From the NCBI GenBank assembly GCA_035512775.1, contig DATKDI010000045.1:15416-79415 (forward strand): a stretch of DNA of 64,000 nt, read 5' to 3'. The notes under the pieces are model-generated. The model saw only the letters and a list, made by a program, of their open reading frames with translations. It ran no database searches and was not told the origin of the DNA. Made by a program: the position numbers and the translations under genes. Source of the DNA: JAJNBA01 sp035512775. Lineage in GTDB: Bacteria; Actinomycetota; UBA4738; HRBIN12. Position 1 is the first letter of the stretch, and the number at the start of each line of letters is the position of its first letter. Below are positions 34,116 to 42,718 of this stretch, one piece after another.

Positions 34116-35661
34116 CCCAGAGACTCCGCTTCAGATCGAGGAGCACCTCATCCAGCGGGCGGTCGGCGTCGATGCGTACCACCGGCACGTGGCTACGCTC
34201 GGCCATGTCGGCCAGCTCGCGGGCCGCGCGGCTCTTGGCCGCCAGGATCTGGGGCACGTGGTCCGGCTTCCTCCCGGAGGCCACATGAGGGCTCACCTCC
34301 AGGACCAGGAGCCGGTCAGGCAGCCCGAAGCGGCGATACAACCGCTCCTCGCGGTCCGCGAGCGAGCTGATCAGTCCTCCCCCCGGGCGGAGCGACGTAC
34401 GGATCCGGGGCCCATCCAGGACCAGATGGTCCTCCCGTTCGCTGAGGGCCATCAGGGGGAACCGGTCGAAGATCACGAGACGCCCCGAGCGCGCGTCACG
34501 GCGCCCCGCGAGGACCCGACGGGCCCGATCGTGGCCGATCGCGAGGTAGTGCGCTCCGAGCGCCAGATCCCGCATCGCCTCGAGCGCTCGTGCGCGCGCC
34601 GACCCCGAGCCGGTCTTCCCTGTCGCGGCACGATGACCTCGGCGCAGGGCGCGGAACGCAACGTAGGACCACCGGCTCCGCAGAGAGGGGCTCTTGCTGC
34701 CGAGATAGTGGACTCGAACGTCGACCTTCCAGCCGAGCCACCCGGCCAGCGCTCGGGCAGAAGTGCTCTTGCCCGAGCCGTCGGCGCCGACCAGGGCGAT
34801 CGTGGGGGCAGTCGCGGCGAACGTCATCCGAGGAGCGGGGGCCAGTCGACGACGACAGCCAAGCACGATGCGACGCATCCGCACTCGCGCCCGTCCGCTC
34901 CGTCGGAGGGCGCGGAGAGAGGACCGAAGCCGGCCGCGGAGCAAGAGGAACGCGACCCCCGCTCGCATGTCCCGACGATAGGTCCGGAGGAACCGGACGA
35001 CCAGGTCGCTCGGCACGACATCGCCGGTCGAGCGCAGGATCGATCCGACCCGCTCGATCGTCGTTCGCGCGAGGAGCCACTCGAGCTCCGGTCTCATCCG
35101 ATCGAGCCCCGGCGTGCGGATCGTGAGGACGTCCTTCACGCCGTCTCTCCCACGATATTTCAAGAGCGCTCGGACGGCCAGAACGGCGAGCTCGAGCTCC
35201 GGCGACGGAACGGGAACTCCATCGAGCTCACGACTGGATCCCAGGAACGCATCTTCCAGGGGGACGTGGTGGTTCTTCACGTGCTCCTCCCCCAACACGA
35301 GCTGTCGATGCACGTGGAGGTGGAACAGGGATCCCGTGTCGGGATCGAAGCCGAGGGCATGCTCCATCCCGGGGAAACGCTTGGACGGTGGCGCCGTCAG
35401 CTCCTTGACCCCGTGCTGCCGCAGCAGCTCACGGAATGCGTCGATCTGGTCGGTGTCAACGAGCAGATCGAGATCCGTACGCCCGGCCAGCCCGGCAGCC
35501 AGGTGCTCGTTGCTCTTCCAGTGGCAGAAACGAACCCCGCGGTCGGCGAGGTCGTCCAGGAGCCGCGCCAGGGCCGGGATGGTCTGCGGAGGGTAGGCTC
35601 GACCACCATCGCGTTTCGACATCTCGGTGACGTCGATCGCAGCGGTCGCCTCCTCGCTCAT
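34105..35661 (-). CDS. Nucleotidyltransferase-like/thymidylate-kinase-like fusion protein
   Basis: A 518-residue two-domain protein. Residues ~25-260 resemble the uncharacterised nucleotidyltransferase family seen with polysaccharide genes: CHWKSNEHLAAGLAGRTDLD with the metal-binding DLDLLVD, then HLHVHRQLVLGEEHVKN. Residues ~285-518 are a P-loop kinase related to thymidylate kinase: ALVGADGSGKSTSARALAGW, RLVIFDRFPLMALSEREDHL and LPDRLLVLEVSPHVASGRKP. Such fusions occur in bacterial polysaccharide loci, but their reaction is not known. It overlaps the APS-kinase-like gene by 11 bases and starts at an ATG with a 200-base upstream region facing asd. Confidence 0.78.
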   Translation of the reverse strand: MSEEATAAIDVTEMSKRDGGRAYPPQTIPALARLLDDLADRGVRFCHWKSNEHLAAGLAGRTDLDLLVDTDQIDAFRELLRQHGVKELTAPPSKRFPGMEHALGFDPDTGSLFHLHVHRQLVLGEEHVKNHHVPLEDAFLGSSRELDGVPVPSPELELAVLAVRALLKYRGRDGVKDVLTIRTPGLDRMRPELEWLLARTTIERVGSILRSTGDVVPSDLVVRFLRTYRRDMRAGVAFLLLRGRLRSSLRALRRSGRARVRMRRIVLGCRRRLAPAPRMTFAATAPTIALVGADGSGKSTSARALAGWLGWKVDVRVHYLGSKSPSLRSRWSYVAFRALRRGHRAATGKTGSGSARARALEAMRDLALGAHYLAIGHDRARRVLAGRRDARSGRLVIFDRFPLMALSEREDHLVLDGPRIRTSLRPGGGLISSLADREERLYRRFGLPDRLLVLEVSPHVASGRKPDHVPQILAAKSRAARELADMAERSHVPVVRIDADRPLDEVLLDLKRSLWDGA

Positions 35662-35864
35662 CGTCGCTTCGCCCTACGGCAGGTGGCAGAACGGGATGAG
35701 AGATGACCTGGCAACCGGCTGGTAACCCATACGGGTTCCTTTCGACGTAGGCGTTGTCGCATCGTAGGGGTAGCTGTAATCCCGCTTCCTCGCCCGGATT
35801 GACCGAGTCGCGTACGGCGAACGCACGACGCCCTCGATGACCCCCGAAGGGAGAGCGCCCCCGG

Positions 35865-36902
35865 CTACCCCACAGCGGAGAAGAGGCGCTCGGCGATCTG
35901 GATCCCGTTGAGGGCCGCGCCCTTCCGGAGGTTGTCGCCGCAGGCGAAGAGAAGCAGGGAGTCTTCGTGGTCCGGCGCCTGTCGGATCCGCCCGACCAGC
36001 ACTTCGTCGCGCCCGGCGGCCTCGAGCGGCGATGGATACGCCCCGTTGGCGGGATCATCGCGGACCTCGACACCCGGCGCCTCCACCAGCAGCCCACGGG
36101 CCTCCTCGGGTGTGATGGCACGCGAGAACCGCGCCAGCAGCGACACCGAGTGACCCACCGGCACGGGGACGCGCACGCAAGTCGCTGCCACATCCAGATC
36201 GGGGATCCCGAGGATCTTCCTCGACTCTTGAACCGTCTTGACCTCCTCGCCGGTGGATCCGTCCTCGGCGAACGCATCGATCTTCGGAAGAACGTTGAAC
36301 GCCATCGTCTTGCCGAAGACGTCGCCCGTCGGGAGCGCGTCCAGGTCGGGATGACCGAGCTCCTCGACCTGATCGTGGAGCTTCTCGATCTGTTCGGCGA
36401 GCTCGCGCATCCCGTCGCGCCCCGCACCCGACACGGCCTGGTAGGACGAAAGCACGAGCGAGCGAAGACCGGCCGCGCGGTGCAGCGGAGCGAGCGCCAT
36501 CATCGCGACGATCGTCGTGCAGTTGGGCACCGCGATGATCCGGGGGGAACCCTCGAGCGCCTCCGGGTTCACCTCGGGGACGACGAGCGGCACGTCCGGC
36601 TCCATCCGGAATGCCGAGGACTTGTCGATGCAGACGGTCCCGGCGGCGGCAGCCTCTCGCACGAACCCCCGGGCGATCGACGCCCCGGCTGCGGAGAGGG
36701 ACAGGTCGATCCCCCGCAGCGCGTCGAGAGACAGTTCCTGCACCGCGACGTCACGATCGCGGAACGAGATCATCCGTCCCGCGGATCGAGCCGACGCCAG
36801 AGGCACCAGCTCATCGACCGGGAACGCGCGGGATCCGAGGATGCGAAGCATCTCGGTGCCGACCGCGCCCGTCGCGCCCACGACAGCGACCTTCAGTCCC
36901 AT
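35865..36902 (-). CDS. asd: Aspartate-semialdehyde dehydrogenase
   Basis: A 345-residue cytoplasmic enzyme that reduces aspartyl phosphate to aspartate semialdehyde with NADPH, for lysine, threonine, methionine and diaminopimelate. It has the N-terminal VAVVGATGAVGTEMLRIL motif, the FRDRDVAVQELSLDAL segment, the catalytic Cys in IIAVPNCTTIVAMMAL, SSYQAVSGAGRDGMREL and the VRVPVPVGHSVSL region with substrate-binding residues. Length and motif order are normal. It follows the small membrane protein gene at 36944 and lysC at 37567 on the same strand. Confidence 0.97.
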   Translation of the reverse strand: MGLKVAVVGATGAVGTEMLRILGSRAFPVDELVPLASARSAGRMISFRDRDVAVQELSLDALRGIDLSLSAAGASIARGFVREAAAAGTVCIDKSSAFRMEPDVPLVVPEVNPEALEGSPRIIAVPNCTTIVAMMALAPLHRAAGLRSLVLSSYQAVSGAGRDGMRELAEQIEKLHDQVEELGHPDLDALPTGDVFGKTMAFNVLPKIDAFAEDGSTGEEVKTVQESRKILGIPDLDVAATCVRVPVPVGHSVSLLARFSRAITPEEARGLLVEAPGVEVRDDPANGAYPSPLEAAGRDEVLVGRIRQAPDHEDSLLLFACGDNLRKGAALNGIQIAERLFSAVG

Positions 36903-36943
36903 GACCTCACCCTACCGGGCGGTGCGCAGCGGACGGCTGAGGA

Positions 36944-37561
36944 CTAGCGGAACGTCCATGTGCCGAGGATGCTTTCGAACTCCTCGGCGCGGCTGTCGAA
37001 GCCCTCGGTGTCGGCCTGGAGCTGTACGCGCCATGCGGCGTCGCCCCGCACGAACACGATCTCCCGCACTTGCTGCTCCACCTGCCCGGCCTCGAGAACG
37101 AGGTCCCATTGGACGGCGGCGACGCCCGCGACTCGCCGCTCGACAACCTCCCCGACCTCCATCCCGTTCTCCGTGGCGACGTCACGTGCCGCCTGCACGA
37201 TCTCGTCCAGGCCCTGCCCGGTCTGGAGCTGGATCGCCATGATCCGCACCGTGGACGCATCCGCCGGCTTGATGAGTTCGTCGTAGGGGAGCTCCGCGGG
37301 GGCCGCTTCGTTCGTGAGCTCCCAGCCGGGCGCCGCGACGCAGTAACCGAATCGGGCCGATTCGACCGTGCTTCGGTCGCACACCCCCGGGCCGCCGAGC
37401 CACCAGGATCCCGCCACGACGACTCCCGAGAGGACGGCGAGGAGCCCGACGACGACGAGGACCGCCTTGGCCGCGGAACGGGTCGGGGCTTCGGGCGCGA
37501 CTTCCTCGATCTCAGCGACGCGAGCCGGAGGCGGGGGCGGTAAGGAAGGGTACGGATCCAT
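36944..37561 (-). CDS. Membrane-anchored protein between lysC and asd
   Basis: A 205-residue protein of unknown function. A Pro/Ala/Glu-rich cytoplasmic start (PYPSLPPPPPARV) leads to one transmembrane helix at ~32-55 (AVLVVVGLLAVLSGVVVAGS), and the remainder is extracellular. The outer domain (~60-205) carries two Cys (CDRSTVESARFGYCV) that could pair, and its pattern GWELTNEAAPAEL, VRIMAIQLQTGQGLDEIV and WDLVLEAGQVEQQVREIVFV resembles the DUF1795/PsbP-like fold of small surface proteins. It lies 5 bases after lysC and 41 bases before asd on the same strand, so it is probably co-transcribed with them. Confidence 0.75.
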   Translation of the reverse strand: MDPYPSLPPPPPARVAEIEEVAPEAPTRSAAKAVLVVVGLLAVLSGVVVAGSWWLGGPGVCDRSTVESARFGYCVAAPGWELTNEAAPAELPYDELIKPADASTVRIMAIQLQTGQGLDEIVQAARDVATENGMEVGEVVERRVAGVAAVQWDLVLEAGQVEQQVREIVFVRGDAAWRVQLQADTEGFDSRAEEFESILGTWTFR

Positions 37562-37566
37562 ACCCT

Positions 37567-38805
37567 CTACTTATCGGGCATCTCGACCGGAACGTCCAGT
37601 CCGAATCGCGCGTGCACAGCTCCCAGCGCCCGCGCAGCGTCCGCTTTCCTTACGACGCAAGAGATCCGGATCGGTGACGTCGAGATCATCTCGATGTTGA
37701 CCCCCTCGGCTGCGAGGGCGTCGAACATGTCCGCTGCCACTCCGGGCTGGCTCTTCATCCCGGCCCCCACGAGCGACACCTTGGCGACCCCATCGTCGAC
37801 CGACCAGTTCCGTGCGCCCACTTCTTTCGCGATCCCGCCGATCGTGGCTTCGAGGCTCGCGACGTCGGCGATCGGAGCGGTGAACGACAGGTCGGTGGCA
37901 CCCTCGTGCGACACGTTCTGCACGATCATGTCGACGCTCACCCCGGCGCTCGCCACCGACTTGAACAGCATGGCCGCGACGCCGGGCCTGTCGGGCACGC
38001 CGTCGAAGGTCACTTTCGCCTCGTCGACCTCCAATGCGACCCCCGAGATCAGAGCGTCTTCCATGTGATCGTCAGCCTCCTGCACCCAGGTGCCGGGTGC
38101 CTCGTCGTCGAACGAAGAGCGCACGTGGAGCCGGAGACCGCTCCGGCGTGCGAGCTCGACGGAGCGCGACTGGAGCACCTTGGCCCCCGTCGCGGCGAGC
38201 TCCAGCATCTCGTCGTAGCCGATCCGCTCGATCAGCCGAGCCTGCGGTACGAACCGCGGATCCGCGGTCATCACGCCGCCCACGTCCGTGTAGATCTCGC
38301 AGATCTCGGCACCGGCCGCCGCCGCCATGGCGACGGCCGTCAGGTCGGAGCCGCCGCGTCCGAGTGTCGTGATCTCGTACGCGGAGGAGAGTCCCTGGAA
38401 GCCCGCGATGATCACGACACTGCCAGCCTCCAACGCCTCGAGGATCCGCTTCGGACGGATCTCGATGATCTTGGCCTGGCCGTGCGCGGTGTCGGTGATG
38501 ATGCCGGCCTGCGAGCCCGTGTAGCTGACCGCGCGGCACCCTCGCTCGTTGATCGCGATCCCCAGGAGCGCCATCGCGATCCGCTCTCCCGCGGTGAGCA
38601 GCATGTCCATCTCGCGCGGGTCGGGATGGGGCGCGATGTCCTTGGCCATCCGAGCGAGGTCGTCGGTCGTCTGTCCCATCGCCGACACCACGACGATCAC
38701 GTCGTTGCCTTCCTCACGTGCGCGGACCACGCGGTCGGCAACCGCGCGGAGCCGATCGACCCCGTCGACCGAGGTTCCTCCGTATTTCTGCACGATGATG
38801 GGCAT
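37567..38805 (-). CDS. lysC: Aspartate kinase
   Basis: A 412-residue aspartokinase catalysing the first step of the aspartate pathway. The catalytic domain shows VQKYGGTSVDGVDRLRAVAD, DVIVVVSAMGQTTDDL, LLTAGERIAMALLGIAI, SQAGIITDTAHGQAKI, FQGLSSAYEITTLGRGGSD and EIYTDVGGVMTADPRFVP. Two ACT domains follow (VTFDGVPDRPGVAAMLFKSV and KVSLVGAGMKSQPGVAADMF), as in lysine/threonine-feedback-regulated actinobacterial enzymes. An internal start for a separate beta subunit is common in this group; no clear internal ribosome binding site was confirmed. Confidence 0.97.
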   Translation of the reverse strand: MPIIVQKYGGTSVDGVDRLRAVADRVVRAREEGNDVIVVVSAMGQTTDDLARMAKDIAPHPDPREMDMLLTAGERIAMALLGIAINERGCRAVSYTGSQAGIITDTAHGQAKIIEIRPKRILEALEAGSVVIIAGFQGLSSAYEITTLGRGGSDLTAVAMAAAAGAEICEIYTDVGGVMTADPRFVPQARLIERIGYDEMLELAATGAKVLQSRSVELARRSGLRLHVRSSFDDEAPGTWVQEADDHMEDALISGVALEVDEAKVTFDGVPDRPGVAAMLFKSVASAGVSVDMIVQNVSHEGATDLSFTAPIADVASLEATIGGIAKEVGARNWSVDDGVAKVSLVGAGMKSQPGVAADMFDALAAEGVNIEMISTSPIRISCVVRKADAARALGAVHARFGLDVPVEMPDK

Positions 38806-38843
38806 TTCGAGCCGAGCGTAGCAGCGTGCTCTCCGGCGGCCGG

Positions 38844-40955
38844 TCAGGCAGGCTCGAGCGTGTCGACCCCGCCCTCGAGACCGAGCGCCTGCCGGAGGAA
38901 CCGCACCTGGAGCAGCAGGAGGTTCTCCGCCACGGACTCCTCCGTCGTCATGTGCGTGATGCCCGACAGGGGCAGCACCGAGTGAAGACGGCCCGCCTCG
39001 GTGAGCGCGCGAGAGAGCCGGAGCGTGTTCGCCACGAAGACGTTGTCGTCGGCGAGGCCGTGGATGAGGAGGAGCGGCCTCACGAGGTTCGGCGCATCAC
39101 CGATCAGCGAGTTCGTGCGGTACACCTCCGGCTCCTCCTGTGGGAGCCCGAGGTATCGCTCGGTGTAGGCCGTGTCGTACAACAACTGCTCCGCATCAGG
39201 CGCACCGGCCACCGCGGCGTGAAAGACGTCCGGCCGGCGAAGGACCGCCATCGCCGCGAGGTACCCACCGAAGGACCAACCCCGGATACCGACCTTGTCC
39301 AGATCGAGGAACCCGAAGCGATCGGCGGTCGCGTGAAGCGCGTCGACCTGGTCCTCCAGCACGGGACCGGCGAGGTTCCGGTAGACCGCGTGCTCCCACG
39401 CGATGCCGCGTCCCGGGGTCCCACGCCCGTCCGCGACGAGGACGGCGAACCCCCGATCGGCGAGCCACTGCGGCTCGAGGAGGGCCCGATGCGCCTTGAC
39501 CACCCGGGAGAAATGGGGGCCTCCGTACGGATCGACGATCACCGGGAGCGGGCCGTCGGGCTCGACACCCCGGGGTGTGAACAGCGCGACACGGATGTCG
39601 CGGTCACCGACGATGCCGAACGTCGGCCGTGCTTCGAGGAGCGGGGTCTCGGCGAGTGAGCGGATCTCCGCGGCCTCCTCGCCGGCGCGGAGCACACGCA
39701 CACGCCGAAGCGACGGCTCCAACAGCTCCGAGACGATCACGGTGACGTCGGCGGCGCGGGCGGCGAGGTGGATGCCCGGTTCGGTCGTGAGCCGCTCGGG
39801 CACGGCGCCCACCTCGCCGCCCGCGCCGCGCCACACGTGCAGCTCCGTGGGATCCTCGTTCGCGGCGAACAGGACGTCGTCACCGACGTCGAGGACGGTG
39901 GCGACCTGGAGCCCCGGGGGGGTCGCGGACTCGCCGTCGAGCGTGATCCGGCGAGTGTCCTCCGATTCGTCGACGAACACGAGCCGACCGTCCCGCAGCC
40001 GGTCCGGCACTCCCGTGACGACCGTCTGCCAGTGCTCGGCGATGTTCTCGAAGAGGGTCCGCGTCTTCCCCGAACCGGGGTCGGCCTCGAGGACGAGCCA
40101 GCGCTTCTGGTCGCGCGACAGCACGAGCAAGGTGAGCGGACACCGATCGTTCCACGTCACGTTGACGAGGTAGGGGAATGCCTCGCGATCCCAATCGATG
40201 TCGACGCGGGACCCGTCCAGCCCGAGAACCGCGAGCGAGACGTCCGCGTTGTCCGTTCCCGCCTGCGGGTAGCGGACGGCGCGCGGTGGCGTGTCCGGAT
40301 CGACCGGCGACGAGATGTACCAGGTGAGGACCGGGCGCTCGTCCACGCGGGCCGCGACGATCCGCTCGCCGTCGGGGGACCACCAGTACCCGCGATGGCG
40401 CTCGAGCTCCTCGGAGGCAACGAACTCCGCGACTCCCCAGTGGAGGTCGGGGTCGTCATCGTGCGCGAGAACGCGAGCCGAGCCGTCTGCCACGTCCTGC
40501 ACATGGAGCGTGCCGTCCACGACGTATGCGAGACGGCGGCCCGTCGGGTCGAGTCGCGCGTCGAAGGCGCCCTCGACGGCACCGTCCAGAGGCAAGGCGC
40601 TCCCCTCGACGAGATCCGCCACGTGGACGCGTCCACCGATGACGAACGTCGCGCGCATCAGCGTGGGGTCCGCGTCATAGGTCGTGATGCCAGTGAGCTG
40701 CTCGCGCATACGCTCACGCCGGTCTCGTTCCTCCTGGGTGAGGTGCTCTTCGCCGTCAGCCGCCGGGTCGTAGATCGAACGCTCCTCCCCCGAAGCCAGA
40801 TCGAGAACCCACAGAGAGCCCTCGGGATCGTCTCCGGCCCGTGAACGGATGAACGCGACGCGCGAGCCGTCGTCGGCGATGCGGAAGCTGCGAGGCGCGC
40901 CGAGCGTGAACCTGCGCGTCCGTGCCATCTGTCGTGGGAACGAGTCCTTCGCCAA
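38844..40955 (-). CDS. Prolyl oligopeptidase family (S9) dipeptidyl-peptidase-like protein
   Basis: A 703-residue serine peptidase of the S9B/C kind. The N-terminal ~440 residues form a beta-propeller (FRIADDGSRVAFIRSRAGDD, YWWSPDGERIVAARVDE). The C-terminal alpha/beta-hydrolase domain has PYGGPHFSRVVKAHRALLEP, DGRGTPGRGIAWEHAVYRNL and the nucleophile in GIRGWSFGGYLAAMAVLRRP. The acid is in LLIHGLADDNVFVANT and the His in LSGITHMTTEE. No signal peptide is seen, so it is probably cytoplasmic. The start may be the first ATG or the Met at the eleventh codon. Confidence 0.93.
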   Translation of the reverse strand: MAKDSFPRQMARTRRFTLGAPRSFRIADDGSRVAFIRSRAGDDPEGSLWVLDLASGEERSIYDPAADGEEHLTQEERDRRERMREQLTGITTYDADPTLMRATFVIGGRVHVADLVEGSALPLDGAVEGAFDARLDPTGRRLAYVVDGTLHVQDVADGSARVLAHDDDPDLHWGVAEFVASEELERHRGYWWSPDGERIVAARVDERPVLTWYISSPVDPDTPPRAVRYPQAGTDNADVSLAVLGLDGSRVDIDWDREAFPYLVNVTWNDRCPLTLLVLSRDQKRWLVLEADPGSGKTRTLFENIAEHWQTVVTGVPDRLRDGRLVFVDESEDTRRITLDGESATPPGLQVATVLDVGDDVLFAANEDPTELHVWRGAGGEVGAVPERLTTEPGIHLAARAADVTVIVSELLEPSLRRVRVLRAGEEAAEIRSLAETPLLEARPTFGIVGDRDIRVALFTPRGVEPDGPLPVIVDPYGGPHFSRVVKAHRALLEPQWLADRGFAVLVADGRGTPGRGIAWEHAVYRNLAGPVLEDQVDALHATADRFGFLDLDKVGIRGWSFGGYLAAMAVLRRPDVFHAAVAGAPDAEQLLYDTAYTERYLGLPQEEPEVYRTNSLIGDAPNLVRPLLLIHGLADDNVFVANTLRLSRALTEAGRLHSVLPLSGITHMTTEESVAENLLLLQVRFLRQALGLEGGVDTLEPA

Positions 40956-41039
40956 CCGCGTCTACCCCCTGTCACACCAACTCGGTTCCGAGGCATGGTA
41001 CGGGTGGAACACCACATCGGAGCCAGAAATCGGAGACGG

Positions 41040-41627
41040 GTGGAGGACCAGCGCAGCGATAGCGAGCTCCTCACGGCGTCGGCAGCAGAGCCCGGCGTGT
41101 TCACCGAGCTGTACCGCCGTCACGCCGAGGATCTCCTCCGCTACTTCGCCCGGCGAACGCTCGACCCCGAAGCTGCGGCCGAGCTCACCGCCGAGACGTT
41201 CGCGCAGGCCTTCGCGTCGAGGACGACCTATCGAGACACGGGAGCGAACGGCGTGGCCTGGATCTACGGAGTGGCGAGGCACCAGCTCGGCCGGTTCTTC
41301 CGGTCGGGACGGGTCGACCGAGCGGCACGGCGGCGCCTCGGGATGCCCGAGCGGGATCTCCCACCCGAGGACTACGAGCGGATCGAAGACCTCGTCGACT
41401 TCGGGCCGATCCGCGGGGCGATCGCGGAGGCGATGGAGACGCTTCGTGAGGATCATCGCGAAGCACTCAGGTTCCGCGTGATCGAAGAGCTTTCGTATGC
41501 GGAGGTCGCGCGACGCCTTTCGTGCAGCGAAGCGAACGCGCGACAGCGCGTGAGCCGAGGACTCAGGCGCCTGGCCCTGGTGCTCCAGGAACAAGGGTTG
41601 CACCCGGCCGTGGAGAAGGAGTCATGA
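41040..41627 (+). CDS. ECF-type RNA polymerase sigma factor
   Basis: A 195-residue sigma-70 family protein with regions 2 and 4 only. Region 2 reads VFTELYRRHAEDLLRYFARR and LDPEAAAELTAETFAQAFAS; region 4 reads LREDHREALRFRVIEELSYA and EVARRLSCSEANARQRVSRG with the helix-turn-helix. This variant is common in actinobacteria next to DUF4349 genes. The GTG at 41040 gives the usual length; an ATG at 40995 in frame would add 15 residues. Its ATGA overlap with the next gene fits a sigma/anti-sigma-like pair. Confidence 0.9.
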   Translation: MEDQRSDSELLTASAAEPGVFTELYRRHAEDLLRYFARRTLDPEAAAELTAETFAQAFASRTTYRDTGANGVAWIYGVARHQLGRFFRSGRVDRAARRRLGMPERDLPPEDYERIEDLVDFGPIRGAIAEAMETLREDHREALRFRVIEELSYAEVARRLSCSEANARQRVSRGLRRLALVLQEQGLHPAVEKES

Positions 41628-42718
41628 ACACGGACATCGAATACCTACAGCAGCTGGAGACCGACCTGAAGGACGCGGCCGCCCGAGAGGCGTCGGGGTT
41701 GAAGGGTGCGGCGACGCCGGCTCGGCACCGAACCGGCCAGATGTGGATGAAAGTGGCCGGCGTCGCCGCCGCGTTCATCGTCGTCGCCGGCGCGATCGGT
41801 TTCGTGGCGGGTGGGGGCAGCGATGGCATGCGCCTTGCGAGCCGTGACCCCTTCCACGAGGTCGGCGATGCGGGCGCATCAGACGGCAGCGGCGACGGTG
41901 GTTCCGGAGTCGCTCCCGGGCCGGCGCCACAGGCCTCGGCTGCGCCCACGACGGACGGAGAGGAGGCCGCTGTCGGGGGGTCCGACTACCTCGTCGACGT
42001 CGACAACTCTGTCGGGCGTCAGGGTGCCGCGGGAGGTCAACAGCAAGACCTCTCCAAGATCGTCCGTGACGGGCGCATCGGCATCGTCGTTCCCGATGAC
42101 GGGTTCGGCGAGGCCGTCGGCGACCTCACCTTCATCGCGGAGCAGCACGGCGGGTTCATCCTCTCCTCGGACACGCAGAACGACCTATCCGGGACGTTCG
42201 TCCTCCGGATCCCTGCCCGGCGGTTCGATCGAGCACTCGCCGACGTGCGCGGTCTCGCCTTCCGAGTTCGGTTCCAGCAGACCCGCGGCGACGACGTGAC
42301 GGCCGAGTTCATCGACTACCAGGCGCGTCTCCGCATCCTCAGGGCACAGAGAGCGCTGCTGTTCGATCTCTTCCAGCAGGCGGACACCACCGAAGAGATC
42401 CTGCGGATGGCGGGGCAGCTGGACGACGTCCGTCTCCGCATCGAGCAGATCCAGGGCCAGCTGCGATTCATCAACGACCAAGTGTCCGAGTCGACGCTCC
42501 GGGTCTCGATCCAGGAGCGGAACGCCCCCGAAACGGTCACGGAAACCGGGGTGGACAACCCCGACCTCGGCTCTTTCATCGACCTCGCCGTCCAGGGATT
42601 CCTGCGGATCGTCGGCGCCGTCATCGTCGGGCTCGGTTACCTGATCCCCTTCACCGTGCTCGGCGCCCTCGTGTGGGTAGCGGTTCGGCTCTTCCGGCGG
42701 CGCCGCGCCACCGCCTGA
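41624..42718 (+). CDS. DUF4349 membrane protein, possible sigma partner
   Basis: A 364-residue protein. A cytoplasmic N-terminus (~40 residues, DIEYLQQLETDLKDAAARE) leads to a transmembrane helix at ~48-67 (VAGVAAAFIVVAGAIGFVAG). A Gly/Ser/Pro-rich linker follows, then the DUF4349 domain (DLSKIVRDGRIGIVVPDDGF, HGGFILSSDTQNDLSGTFVL, RIPARRFDRALADVRGLAFR), a coiled coil (RLRILRAQRALLFDLFQQAD onward) and a second helix near the C-terminus (IVGAVIVGLGYLIPFTVLGA). The translational coupling to the ECF sigma gene and the short cytoplasmic N-terminus suggest it holds or signals to the sigma factor. This is inference; there is no zinc-anti-sigma HxxxCxxC motif. Confidence 0.85.
   Translation: MNTDIEYLQQLETDLKDAAAREASGLKGAATPARHRTGQMWMKVAGVAAAFIVVAGAIGFVAGGGSDGMRLASRDPFHEVGDAGASDGSGDGGSGVAPGPAPQASAAPTTDGEEAAVGGSDYLVDVDNSVGRQGAAGGQQQDLSKIVRDGRIGIVVPDDGFGEAVGDLTFIAEQHGGFILSSDTQNDLSGTFVLRIPARRFDRALADVRGLAFRVRFQQTRGDDVTAEFIDYQARLRILRAQRALLFDLFQQADTTEEILRMAGQLDDVRLRIEQIQGQLRFINDQVSESTLRVSIQERNAPETVTETGVDNPDLGSFIDLAVQGFLRIVGAVIVGLGYLIPFTVLGALVWVAVRLFRRRRATA

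Noticed and set aside
35662..35864. Promoter of the nucleotidyltransferase-kinase fusion
   Set aside because: A 200-base gap exists and TACGAT-like boxes can be picked out, but no -35/-10 pair with good spacing was found.
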